The position numbers and the translations under genes were made by a program. DNA of 64,000 nt from Roseomonas populi (GTDB taxonomy: Bacteria; Pseudomonadota; Alphaproteobacteria; Acetobacterales; Acetobacteraceae), in assembly GCF_024594815.1 (NCBI RefSeq), contig NZ_JANJOU010000007.1, forward strand, positions 284,237-348,236, in the 5' to 3' direction. The number at the start of each line of letters is the position of its first letter. Position 1 is the first letter of the stretch. Under the pieces are notes generated by a model, which worked only from the letters and a program-made list of their open reading frames with translations, ran no database searches and was not told where the DNA came from. This document shows, one piece after another, positions 27,039-35,206 of the stretch.

Positions 27039-27671
27039 ATGAGCCTGACCACCGAGGTCCCCGCCGGAGAGGCCAGCGCCGCCGGCATTCCCGACGCCCG
27101 GGAGCCCTACGGCCTGTTCGAGGCCTGGTTCGCCGAGGCGACGGCCGGGGAGCCCAACGACCCCAACGCCATGTGCCTCTCCACGGCGACGCCAGAGGGC
27201 CGGCCTTCCTCCCGCATGGTGCTGCTCAAGGGGCGGGACGAGCGGGGCTTCGTTTTCTACACGAACGAGGAGAGCCGGAAAGGCGGGGAGCTTTTCGCCA
27301 ATCCGCAGGCCGCCCTCCTGTTCCACTGGAAGTCGCTGCGCCGGCAGGTGCGGGTGGAAGGGCGGGTGGAGCGGGTGACGGAAGCGGAATCGGACGCGTA
27401 TTTCGCATCGCGTGCCCGAGGCTCCCGCCTCGCCGCCGCGGCCTCGGACCAGTCCCGCCCGCTGCCCTCCCGTGCCGTTTTCGAGGCTCGGATCAGGGAG
27501 CTGGACGCCACCTGCCCCGGCGACGCCATCGTCCGCCCCCCACATTGGGGCGGCTTCCGGGTGATCCCGGCGGCGATGGAGTTCTGGCAGGACATGCCCT
27601 TCCGCATGCATGACCGGCTGGTGTTCGAGCGCGACGAGGAGGGCTGGCGCACCACGCGGCTCTACCCTTGA
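27039..27671 (+). CDS. pdxH: Pyridoxamine 5'-phosphate oxidase
   Basis: A 210-aa FMN enzyme that makes pyridoxal 5'-phosphate. Recognisable segments are MCLSTATPEGRPSSRMVLLK, FYTNEESRKGGELFANP and the C-terminal PPHWGGFRVIPAAMEFWQ with RLVFERD. ATG at 27039 is used. It is divergent from fabI across an 86-nt gap (26953-27038) that should hold both promoters. Its stop overlaps the next start by 4 nt. Confidence 0.96.
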   Translation: MSLTTEVPAGEASAAGIPDAREPYGLFEAWFAEATAGEPNDPNAMCLSTATPEGRPSSRMVLLKGRDERGFVFYTNEESRKGGELFANPQAALLFHWKSLRRQVRVEGRVERVTEAESDAYFASRARGSRLAAAASDQSRPLPSRAVFEARIRELDATCPGDAIVRPPHWGGFRVIPAAMEFWQDMPFRMHDRLVFERDEEGWRTTRLYP

Positions 27672-29152
27672 GCATTCCGGCCGCCCAGGCCAGGGCGGCG
27701 GCGCTGCTGTCCCGACTTACGGGCGGGGCAGGGCCGGTGGAGACCCATATCTCCGCCGTTTTCATCGGCCCGGACCGGGTGCTGAAGCTGAAGAAGGCTG
27801 TGAGTCTCGGCTTCCTCGACTTCACCACCGCCGAGGCGCGGCACCGGTTCGCGGCGCGGGAACTGGAGATCAACGCCTCCGCCGCGCCGGAGCTGTACCG
27901 GGCCCTTCACGGCATCACCGCCGCCGCCGACCGGCTGGTGGGCCCGGAAGACCCCTCGGCCACGGAGTGGGCGCTGGAGATGGCGCCGGTGCCGCCGGAG
28001 GACTTCCTGGACGCCGTGGCGGCGCGGGGCGGAATCGACGAGGCGCTGCAGGACGCGCTGGGCGCGATGGCCGTCTCCCTTCGCGCCGCCTACCCTCGGG
28101 CGGCGGGGCCCATTGAACCCGAAGCTGCCTTCCGGGCCGTCCTGCGCGGCAATGCGCGCGCGGCGGTCGGCGCCGGGCTGGATCCCGCCCGCGTCGTTGC
28201 TTGGCGCCGTACGGCCGGGCGGCTGCTGCGGCGCCTGGCCCCGCTGCTGCGGGCGCGGGCGGCGGAGGGGCAGTTGCGCCGGTGCCATGGCGACCTGCAC
28301 CTTGGCAACGTGCTGCTCTGGGAGGGCCGCCCCGTGCCGTTCGACGCGCTGGAGTTCGACGAGGCGCTGGCGACGATCGACACGGGCTACGACCTGGCGT
28401 TCCTGATCGCCGACCTGCTGCACCGCTGCGGGCGCCCCGCCGCCTGCCGCGTGCTGTCCCGCGCCGTCGCGCTGGGAGGCGACGCCGGCGCCGTCGGGGC
28501 GCTGCCGCTCTGGCTCTCCACCCGCGCCATGATCCGCGCCCATTGCTTGGCGCGCATGGCCGGGCAGGGGGAGGGGGCGCAGGCCTTCCTGACGGAGGCG
28601 GAAGCCTATCTGCTGCCCCCGCCACCGCGCATCGTCGCCGTCGGCGGGTTGCAAGGCACGGGCAAGACGCGGCTGGCCCGGGCGCTTGCCGCCCGCTTCG
28701 GGGCCGCACCCGGCGCGCTGCACCTGCGGAGCGACGAGATCCGAAAGCGCCTCGCCGGAGTGCCGCCGGAAACGCCGCTGCCGCCCGGAGCCTATACGCC
28801 CGAAGCGAGCACCGCGGTGCACGAGGCGCTTTTCGCGCAGGCCCGCGCCGCGCTGCGCGGCGGGCACTCCGTCGTGGCCGACGCCGCCTTCCTGGACCCG
28901 GAGCGCCGCGCGGGGATCGAGGCCGTGGCGCGGGAGGCGGGCGTGCCCTTCACCGGCCTCTGGCTCGAGGCGCCGCTGGAGGTTCTGCGCGGCCGCATCG
29001 CGGCGCGGCGGGGTGATGCATCCGACGCGACGGTGGCGGTGCTGGAATACGCCGCCTCGAAGCCCTTGGGCGGTGTGACCTGGCACCGCCTGGACGCCTC
29101 CGGCGACCCCCTGGCGGCGGCGCTTGCGGTCGCCCACCTGCAATCATGCTAG
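27668..29152 (+). CDS. Bifunctional aminoglycoside phosphotransferase-like/P-loop ATPase protein
   Basis: A 494-aa two-domain protein. The N-terminal half is an APH-like kinase fold with the Brenner motif HGDLHLGN at 207-214 and a later FDALEFDEAL metal region. The C-terminal half is a P-loop kinase with Walker A GGLQGTGKT at 326-334. This fusion is known as a conserved family of uncertain substrate; it is not evidence for antibiotic resistance. It begins with TTG in a 4-nt overlap with the pdxH stop, so it is translationally coupled to a vitamin B6 gene. Confidence 0.85.
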   Translation: MSIPAAQARAAALLSRLTGGAGPVETHISAVFIGPDRVLKLKKAVSLGFLDFTTAEARHRFAARELEINASAAPELYRALHGITAAADRLVGPEDPSATEWALEMAPVPPEDFLDAVAARGGIDEALQDALGAMAVSLRAAYPRAAGPIEPEAAFRAVLRGNARAAVGAGLDPARVVAWRRTAGRLLRRLAPLLRARAAEGQLRRCHGDLHLGNVLLWEGRPVPFDALEFDEALATIDTGYDLAFLIADLLHRCGRPAACRVLSRAVALGGDAGAVGALPLWLSTRAMIRAHCLARMAGQGEGAQAFLTEAEAYLLPPPPRIVAVGGLQGTGKTRLARALAARFGAAPGALHLRSDEIRKRLAGVPPETPLPPGAYTPEASTAVHEALFAQARAALRGGHSVVADAAFLDPERRAGIEAVAREAGVPFTGLWLEAPLEVLRGRIAARRGDASDATVAVLEYAASKPLGGVTWHRLDASGDPLAAALAVAHLQSC

Positions 29153-29234
29153 ACCGGACTGCGCCGTGCCGGATTCGGCGGGGCGCGGAGGAGGGGGTGA
29201 CGCCTCCTTCCCCGGATCACGACGGAGTTCCGCC

Positions 29235-30110
29235 ATGGCCTACCGCCGCATCCTCCTGCCCCTGACCGGCACATCGGCCGGCGAGGCCGCGCTCCAGACC
29301 GCGGTGATGACCGCGCGCATATGGCACAGCCACGTCCACTGCCTTCACGTGCGCGTGGACGCGCGAGACGTGGCCCCGCTGGCGGGCGAGGGCCTGTCCG
29401 GTGCCATGATCGAGGAGATGATGGCCGCGACGGAGCGCGAATCCGGGGACCGCGCCCAGCGCGTCCAGTCCCTGTTCGAGCGCTTCGTGACGGACAAGGA
29501 CGTGGTCCTCGCGAGTTCCGCCGAGGCCGCCGAGAAGGCTGATTCGGCCACCCTCTCCTTCGCCTCCGTCGCGGGGCGCGAGGAGGACCTGGTGGCCCAG
29601 CAGTCGCGCCTCTACGATCTCGCCGTGGTGCCGCACCCCGATTCGAAGGAGGATGTCTCCTCCTCGGACGCGCTGCACGCCGTGCTGTTCGACAGCGGCC
29701 GCCCGGTGGTGATCGCCCCGCGTCTGCCGCCGGAGACGATCGGCACCCGCGTCTGCATCGCCTGGAACGGCACGGCCGAGAGCGCCGCGGCCGTGGCCGC
29801 CGCCCTTCCCTGGCTGCACCGGGCCGAGGCCGTGCAGGTGCTTCACAGCAAGGATTACCAGCGGCGCGGGCCGGACGTTCAGGGGATCCTCGCCTATCTC
29901 CGCTGGCACAGCATCACGGCGGTGCCGCAGGAGTTCTCCCCCGTCACGCGGGAGGTTGGCGCGGGGCTGCTGGGCGCGGCGCGGGACTTCGGCGCCGATC
30001 TGCTCTGCATGGGCGCCTACAGCCACTCCCGCATCCGCCAGCTCATCCTCGGCGGCGTCACGCGGCACGTGCTGGAGAACTCCGACATGCCGGTGATGAT
30101 GTGCCGGTGA
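29235..30110 (+). CDS. Universal stress protein family protein, two UspA domains
   Basis: A 291-aa protein starting AYRRILLPLTGTSAGEAALQ, the first UspA-like strand and loop, with a second domain from about residue 175 (RVCIAWNGTAESAAAVAAAL). The C-terminus GAYSHSRIRQLILGGVTRHV and then SDMPVMM is the classic UspA nucleotide-binding tail, G-2x-G-9x-G-like. The role is probably stress-related, but nothing in the context defines it. ATG at 29235 is preferred over upstream frames. The 82-nt gap before it holds a weak 6-bp hairpin. Confidence 0.88.
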   Translation: MAYRRILLPLTGTSAGEAALQTAVMTARIWHSHVHCLHVRVDARDVAPLAGEGLSGAMIEEMMAATERESGDRAQRVQSLFERFVTDKDVVLASSAEAAEKADSATLSFASVAGREEDLVAQQSRLYDLAVVPHPDSKEDVSSSDALHAVLFDSGRPVVIAPRLPPETIGTRVCIAWNGTAESAAAVAAALPWLHRAEAVQVLHSKDYQRRGPDVQGILAYLRWHSITAVPQEFSPVTREVGAGLLGAARDFGADLLCMGAYSHSRIRQLILGGVTRHVLENSDMPVMMCR

Positions 30111-30116
30111 ACTAGG

Positions 30117-30174
30117 GCGGTCCGCCCCGGGGGTTGGAAGCCCAGGGGCGGGAACCCGGGGGGTGGGGGACCGC
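30117..30174. terminator. GC-rich inverted repeat between convergent genes
   Basis: GCGGTCC (30117-30123) pairs with GGACCGC (30168-30174) around a G/C-rich interior that can fold further. It lies between the convergent stops of the universal stress protein and the ABC-F gene and could end both transcripts. There is no T-run. Confidence 0.4.
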
Positions 30175-30184
30175 TTCCCCGGGA

Positions 30185-32011
30185 CTAGGAGGCGGCCTCG
30201 ATCTCCTCGCGCCGCATCTCCAGCTCCAGCCAGCGCTCTTCCGCCTTCGCCAGCGCGTCCTGGCGCCCGGCGAGGAGCTCGCTGGCCTTAGCGAAGCGGG
30301 CGGGGTCGCGGGCGTAGAGCTGCGGGTCCGCGAGGATCTCGTTCAGCTTCGCCACCTCCGCGTTCAGCTTCTCCATCTCGCCCGGCAGGGTCTTCAGCGC
30401 CTGCATCTCCGCCATGCTCAGGCGCGGCCGGGACGCGGAAGGCGGCGCGCTGGCGCTGGCCGCCCGCCTCGGCGCGGCGGTGGGTGCAGGGGCCGAGGCG
30501 CGGGCCCGCACCCCGTGGCCGCGCTGCGCCACCATGTCCGAGTAGCCGCCCGCATAGTCCTGCCAGCGCCCATCGCCCTCGTAGGCGATAACGCTCGTCG
30601 CCACGCGGTCCAGGAAGTCGCGGTCGTGGCTCACTACCATCACCGTGCCCGGGTAGTCCGCGATCATCTCCTGCAGGAGGTCGAGCGTCTCGAGGTCGAG
30701 GTCGTTCGTCGGCTCGTCAAGCACCAGCAGGTTGCTCGGCCGCGCCATGGCGCGCGCCAGCATCACCCGCGCCCGCTCCCCGCCCGAGAGCACGCCCAGG
30801 GGCGTGCGCGCCTGCTCCGGCAGGAAGAGGAACTCCTTCATGTACCCGACAACGTGGCGCGGCGCGCCGCCGACATGCACCATGTCGCCGCGCCCCTCCG
30901 TCAGCGCGTCCGACAGCGTCATGGAATCATCCAGGCTCGCCCGGCGCTGGTCCAGCGTGACCATCTCGATCCCCGTGCCCAGCCGCACCTCGCCGGAATC
31001 AGGTGCGAGAACGCCCGTGAGCATGTTCAGCAGCGTCGTCTTGCCCGCCCCGTTCGGCCCGACGATGCCCACCCGGTCTCCGCGCAGGATCCGGGTGGAA
31101 AAGTCGCGCACCACGGCGCGCCCGCCATACGTCTTGGAAATCCCTTCCGCCGCGACGACGAGCGTGCCCGAGCCGTCCGCCTCGCTCGCCGCCATCCGCA
31201 CGCCGCCCTGCGGCCCGCGGCGCTGCCGGTGCTTCTCCCGCAAGTCCTGCAGCTCGCCCACGCGGCGCATGTTGCGCTTGCGCCGGGCGGTGACGCCGTA
31301 GCGCAGCCAGTGCTCCTCCCGCACGATCTGGCGGGCGAGCTTGTGGTGCTCGCGCTCCTCCTCCTCCAGGACCTGGTCGCGCCAGGCCTCGAAATGCGCG
31401 AAGCCCTGCTCCAGCCGCCGCGTCGTGCCGCGGTCCAGCCAGACCATGGCGCGGGAAAGCGATTCCAGGAAACGCCTGTCGTGGCTGATGAGGACGAGGG
31501 CGGCCCGCATCCCCGCCAACTCTGACTCGAGCCACTCGATCGCCGGCAGATCGAGGTGGTTCGTCGGCTCGTCCAGCAGCAGGATGTCCGGGGAGGGGGC
31601 AAGAACCGCCGCCAGCGCCGCACGCCGGGCCTCACCGCCCGAGAGCCGGGCCGGCTCTTCCTCGCCGGTAAGGCCGAGCTGTTCCAGCAGGTAGCGGGCC
31701 CGGTAGGGATCGTCCCCCGGCCCGAGCGCTGCCTCCACGTAGGAGAGCGTGCTGGCATGTCCGGAGAGGTCCGGCTCCTGCGGCAGGTAGCGCAACGTGG
31801 TGCCAGGCTGGAGGAAGCGCGTGCCGGACTCGGGCGCCACTAGACCTGCCGCGACCTTCAGCAGCGTGGACTTGCCGGAGCCGTTGCGCCCGACAAGGGC
31901 CAACCTCTCGCCCGGACCAACGGCAAGGCCGGCGTCGCGCAGCAGGGGGGTCTGGCCGAAGCCTTGGCGGATGTCCTGAAGGAGAAGGATGGGGGGTGCC
32001 ATGGCCGGCAT
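30185..32011 (-). CDS. ABC-F family ATP-binding protein (Uup-like)
   Basis: A 608-aa soluble protein with two ABC ATPase domains: Walker A GRNGSGKS and GPNGAGKT, signature motifs LSGGEARRAAL and LSGGERARVML, and a charged interdomain linker. The C-terminus (about residues 535-608) is a helical coiled-coil region ending RWLELEMRREEIEAAS, typical of Uup. ABC-F proteins act on ribosomes or, for Uup, also affect DNA stability. No membrane partner is encoded nearby. Two starts (32011 or 32002) are possible. It is divergent from bcsZ. Confidence 0.92.
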   Translation of the reverse strand: MPAMAPPILLLQDIRQGFGQTPLLRDAGLAVGPGERLALVGRNGSGKSTLLKVAAGLVAPESGTRFLQPGTTLRYLPQEPDLSGHASTLSYVEAALGPGDDPYRARYLLEQLGLTGEEEPARLSGGEARRAALAAVLAPSPDILLLDEPTNHLDLPAIEWLESELAGMRAALVLISHDRRFLESLSRAMVWLDRGTTRRLEQGFAHFEAWRDQVLEEEEREHHKLARQIVREEHWLRYGVTARRKRNMRRVGELQDLREKHRQRRGPQGGVRMAASEADGSGTLVVAAEGISKTYGGRAVVRDFSTRILRGDRVGIVGPNGAGKTTLLNMLTGVLAPDSGEVRLGTGIEMVTLDQRRASLDDSMTLSDALTEGRGDMVHVGGAPRHVVGYMKEFLFLPEQARTPLGVLSGGERARVMLARAMARPSNLLVLDEPTNDLDLETLDLLQEMIADYPGTVMVVSHDRDFLDRVATSVIAYEGDGRWQDYAGGYSDMVAQRGHGVRARASAPAPTAAPRRAASASAPPSASRPRLSMAEMQALKTLPGEMEKLNAEVAKLNEILADPQLYARDPARFAKASELLAGRQDALAKAEERWLELEMRREEIEAAS

Positions 32012-32176
32012 ATGGCATTCCCGGCGCTTCCTGGCACGGGCGTAACGTCACACGCGCTGCGCGAGAAGTTTCTAGCTTCCCGCAATTGTGATGTTATACC
32101 TGCGCCGCCGTCAGGATCCCGCCGCCCAGAATGGTGCGGCAATGGGTTGTTAAGGCCTGGCAGGCAGGCTGGGGAC

Positions 32177-33238
32177 ATGCCGATCCACATCCCGCGCCGA
32201 TCCGCCCTGGGCCTCCTCGCCGGAGCCGCGGCAGCCGCGATGAGCGGCGGCACCGCCGTCGCGTCCGAGGATGCGCGTGCCTGGGTAGCCTTCAAGGCCC
32301 GCTTCCTCTCGCCGGAAGGGCGGGTGGTGGACAACGGCAACGCCAACCAGTCCCACTCCGAGGGGCAGGGCTGGGGCCTCTCCCTGGCGGAGCACTTCGA
32401 CGACCGCCCCGCCTTCGACCGGATGCTGACCTGGACGCGGCGGAATCTGCGGCGCGATTCCGACCATCTGCACTCCTGGCGCTGGCTGCCGGACCGTATC
32501 CCGGCGGTTCAGGACACCAACAACGCGACCGACGGAGACCTGTTCATTGCCAGTGCCCTTCTGAAAGGCGGCCGCCGCTGGTCAGACCCGGCGCTGACGG
32601 AGGAGGGCACCGCAGTGGCGCGGGACGTGCTGCGGCTGCTGGTCCGCCGTGCCGCGGGGAACCTCGTGCTGCTGCCTGGCGCCCGCGGCTTCGAACACCG
32701 GACACATGTGGTGCTGAACCCGTCCTACTACTCCTACCCCGCCATCGCGGCGGTCGCGGAGGCGGTTCCCGACCCGGCCTGGCTCCGGGTGGCGGGCGAT
32801 GGGCTCAGGCTGCTGCGCTCGGCCCGTTTCGGCCGCTGGGGCCTCTCGCCGGACTGGCTCTCCGTTTCCCGGCTGGACGGGAAAGTGTCCCCGGCCCCGG
32901 GCTGGCCGGCCCGCTTCTCCTACGATGCGGTGCGCGTGCCGCTCTGGCTCGCCTGGGCCGGCCTCTCGGACGAGGCGGCGGTCGGCGCGCCGCTGAACTT
33001 CTGGTCGGATGCAAGCCTGCGCCAAATGCCGGCCTGGGCGGACCTGTCGAACGACAGCGTTGCTCCCTATGCGGCGGGGCCGGGCGTCCGGGAGATCGGG
33101 CGCTTCGCCGCCCTCCAGCGCGGCTTCCGTTGGGACCGCTGGGGCCAGGAAGCCGTTCAACCAGACCGTGATTATTATGACACAGCTCTTGCGCTCCTCG
33201 CACGTATGGGAACAGCAGAGCGTCAGGCACGTCTCTAA
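32177..33238 (+). CDS. bcsZ: Glycosyl hydrolase family 8 endoglucanase of the cellulose operon
   Basis: A 353-aa periplasmic cellulase. The first 30 residues are a signal peptide with a twin-arginine pair (PRRSALGLLAGAAAAA). GH8 motifs are QSHSEGQGWGL (Glu62, general acid) and FSYDAVRVPLWLAW (Asp250, base), plus ATDGDLFIA. It trims or edits nascent glucan and is needed for normal cellulose output in related systems (CMCax of Komagataeibacter, BcsZ of E. coli). ATG at 32177 is chosen because the signal peptide begins there. First gene of the bcs operon; the 165-nt gap before it should hold the promoter, but no convincing boxes were found. Confidence 0.93.
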   Translation: MPIHIPRRSALGLLAGAAAAAMSGGTAVASEDARAWVAFKARFLSPEGRVVDNGNANQSHSEGQGWGLSLAEHFDDRPAFDRMLTWTRRNLRRDSDHLHSWRWLPDRIPAVQDTNNATDGDLFIASALLKGGRRWSDPALTEEGTAVARDVLRLLVRRAAGNLVLLPGARGFEHRTHVVLNPSYYSYPAIAAVAEAVPDPAWLRVAGDGLRLLRSARFGRWGLSPDWLSVSRLDGKVSPAPGWPARFSYDAVRVPLWLAWAGLSDEAAVGAPLNFWSDASLRQMPAWADLSNDSVAPYAAGPGVREIGRFAALQRGFRWDRWGQEAVQPDRDYYDTALALLARMGTAERQARL

Positions 33239-33324
33239 AACCACTAGGGTTGGCGAAAAAATAAGATACAAGTCGCCCGAGGACAGCGCCCCGATTCCGG
33301 CGCTGCTGTGAGTGGGGTGGTGGG

Positions 33325-34332
33325 ATGGCTCAGGACACAGACGTTGCCCGGATGGCAGCAGCGCTGAGGACGCCGTCCATGCGTTACCGGAGCTTCGGCA
33401 ACGAGGCTGTCCGCAACCCCATCCCGCAGACGCCGCCCCAGCAGGCCGAGGAGCAGGCCTTCAGCGTCCTCGGCGATGCGCTGGCCGGGGTGGAGGACCT
33501 GCCGCCCGATGCCGTGATGGGCGGTGCCGCGCCGGTCCCGACCGAAGCGCCGATGCTGCCGGTCCGGGACTCCTATCCGACCTATCCGATTGGGATTGCC
33601 GAGCCCCTGGCGCCAGATCCCTACGCCGCGCTGGAGATGGCGCCGCCCCCGCCTGTTCCGCCCGAGCCGCCGCAACCCGTTCCTGTGCTGCCCGCCGCGC
33701 AGCCGATGGCCGTCGTGCCGTCCGGGGTGCCTGCGGCCCCCGCATACCAGCAGGCGGTTCCGGCGGCCCCACCCATTCCGGCGCCGCAACCTGCTCCGCT
33801 GCCCCCTGCGCCGCGCCCTGTGGCCGTTGCGCCGGAGCCGCCCGCCTCCAGCCTTCTTCAGGTGCTGCTCGGCGGTCCTGTCCAGCCGCAGCCGGTGCCG
33901 CCGCCCGTGCCCGAGCCCGTGCCGGTGCCTGTCGCGCCCGTTGCGCCTGCCGCCCCGGTGCAGGTCGCGCCCGTGCAGCCCCCCGCGCAGCCGCTCGCGG
34001 ATCGCGCGCCCCCACCGGTGCCCGTCGTCCCGCAGGCCGCGGCCCCGCTGATTATGCCAATGCTCACCGCGCTTCCGGCGGCGTCCTGGCCGCCGGCCGG
34101 CTTCGCCGGCGGGACCGGCTCCTCCCTGCTGGACACGCTGATGGGCGTGGGTGCTGGCTCGTCCGCGGGAACGATCCACTACCCCTTGCTGGATGCGCTC
34201 GGGGATGCGATGCGCGGCACCGCGGGTGAGCCATCGCCGCGCCATTGGCCCGCCGCGCGGGTGGATATAGCGCTGCCGGAGCTCCTCCGGCGCATCGCCA
34301 CCGGTGTCCGTTTCGCCCGCAGTGCCGCCTGA
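33325..34332 (+). CDS. Proline-rich cellulose biosynthesis accessory protein, BcsH/CcpAx-like with BcsR-like N-terminus
   Basis: A 335-aa protein of low complexity. Residues 1-30 contain DVARMAAALRTPSMRYRSFG, then comes a proline/alanine-rich region (about 104-240), and three short hydrophobic motifs recur: SSLLQVLLGG (175-184), SSLLDTLMG (266-274) and PLLDALGDAMRG (287-298). No signal peptide or membrane helix is seen, so it is probably cytoplasmic. Size, composition and position between bcsZ and bcsAB match the cellulose-complementing protein CcpAx (BcsH) of Komagataeibacter, while the N-terminal motif matches BcsR in pattern. Both likenesses are from memory. It lies 86 nt after bcsZ and 16 nt before bcsQ. 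Confidence 0.65.
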   Translation: MAQDTDVARMAAALRTPSMRYRSFGNEAVRNPIPQTPPQQAEEQAFSVLGDALAGVEDLPPDAVMGGAAPVPTEAPMLPVRDSYPTYPIGIAEPLAPDPYAALEMAPPPPVPPEPPQPVPVLPAAQPMAVVPSGVPAAPAYQQAVPAAPPIPAPQPAPLPPAPRPVAVAPEPPASSLLQVLLGGPVQPQPVPPPVPEPVPVPVAPVAPAAPVQVAPVQPPAQPLADRAPPPVPVVPQAAAPLIMPMLTALPAASWPPAGFAGGTGSSLLDTLMGVGAGSSAGTIHYPLLDALGDAMRGTAGEPSPRHWPAARVDIALPELLRRIATGVRFARSAA

Positions 34333-34348
34333 GTTCAGGAGCAATTTC

Positions 34349-35206
34349 GTGCCGCTGATCTGCTTCGCGTCGCCCAAGGGTGGGGTCGGCAAGACCACGC
34401 TCACCGCCAACATTGCCGACGCGTTGCAGCGCCTGGGCCATCGCGTTCTGGCGGTGGACCTGGACGCCCAGAACGCCCTGCGCCTGCATTTCGGCGTGCC
34501 GCTGACAGACCGGGGCGGCTTCGTCTCGGAGCTGCTGCAGGGGAATGCGGACTGGCGCTCCCACCTGCGGCAGACGCCTTCCGGTGTGCTGCTGCTGCCG
34601 CACGGCGCGATGGATCTGCGCGGCGCGCTGGACCTCGCCGCCGCACTGGACCGCGACCCGGAGCTGCTCGGCAAACCGCTGCGCGAGATGCTGGCGGAAC
34701 CGAACCTCGTGGTGCTGGCGGACCTTCCACCCGGCCCTTCGCAGGCGCTGGCGCTGCTGGCGCCGCTCGCCACCATGGTGATCGGTGTGCTGCAGGCCGA
34801 GGCGATCAGCGCGGCGCTCGTGCCGGAGATCGAGAGCGGGCGCTTCCTCGGCACGGGGACCATGGCCGCGCTGCTCGCTGGCCGCCTGCGCGTGGTGCTG
34901 AACGGGGTGGACCTTTCCTCCCGCCTCTCGCGCGCCTCGGCCGAGGCGGTGGCACGGCACCTCGGGTTCCGCATGCTCGGCGCCATGAGCCGCGAGGAGA
35001 CGGTTGCCGAGAGCTTGGCTTGCCAGCGCCTGCTGCTGGACCACGCGCCTGAGAGCCGCGCCGCGTCCGACCTCAAGGAGGTGGCGCGGCTGATCTCGGC
35101 GGCGCTTCCCCCGACCATGGCCGCCACGCCACCCACGCCGGAGGCCGCGCTGGCGCCCTCGGCGGCACCCCTTCCGCAGCAGCCCACCGTTGAGGCCAGC
35201 CGATGA
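34349..35206 (+). CDS. bcsQ: Cellulose biosynthesis protein BcsQ (ParA/MinD-like ATPase)
   Basis: A 285-aa SIMIBI ATPase with the deviant Walker A PKGGVGKTT at residues 9-17, then VLAVDLDAQNALRLHFG and VVLADLPPGPSQ, the usual switch regions. BcsQ proteins place or regulate the cellulose synthase at the membrane. GTG at 34349 is chosen because AGGAG lies 7 nt before it; a GTG at 34304 would overlap the previous gene. The C-terminal 30 residues are proline/alanine-rich. The stop overlaps the bcsAB start by 4 nt. Confidence 0.9.
   Translation: MPLICFASPKGGVGKTTLTANIADALQRLGHRVLAVDLDAQNALRLHFGVPLTDRGGFVSELLQGNADWRSHLRQTPSGVLLLPHGAMDLRGALDLAAALDRDPELLGKPLREMLAEPNLVVLADLPPGPSQALALLAPLATMVIGVLQAEAISAALVPEIESGRFLGTGTMAALLAGRLRVVLNGVDLSSRLSRASAEAVARHLGFRMLGAMSREETVAESLACQRLLLDHAPESRAASDLKEVARLISAALPPTMAATPPTPEAALAPSAAPLPQQPTVEASR

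Noticed and set aside
27668..29152. Aminoglycoside resistance gene
   Set aside because: The APH-like domain is fused to a P-loop kinase and coupled to pdxH, a known housekeeping-type architecture and not a resistance determinant.
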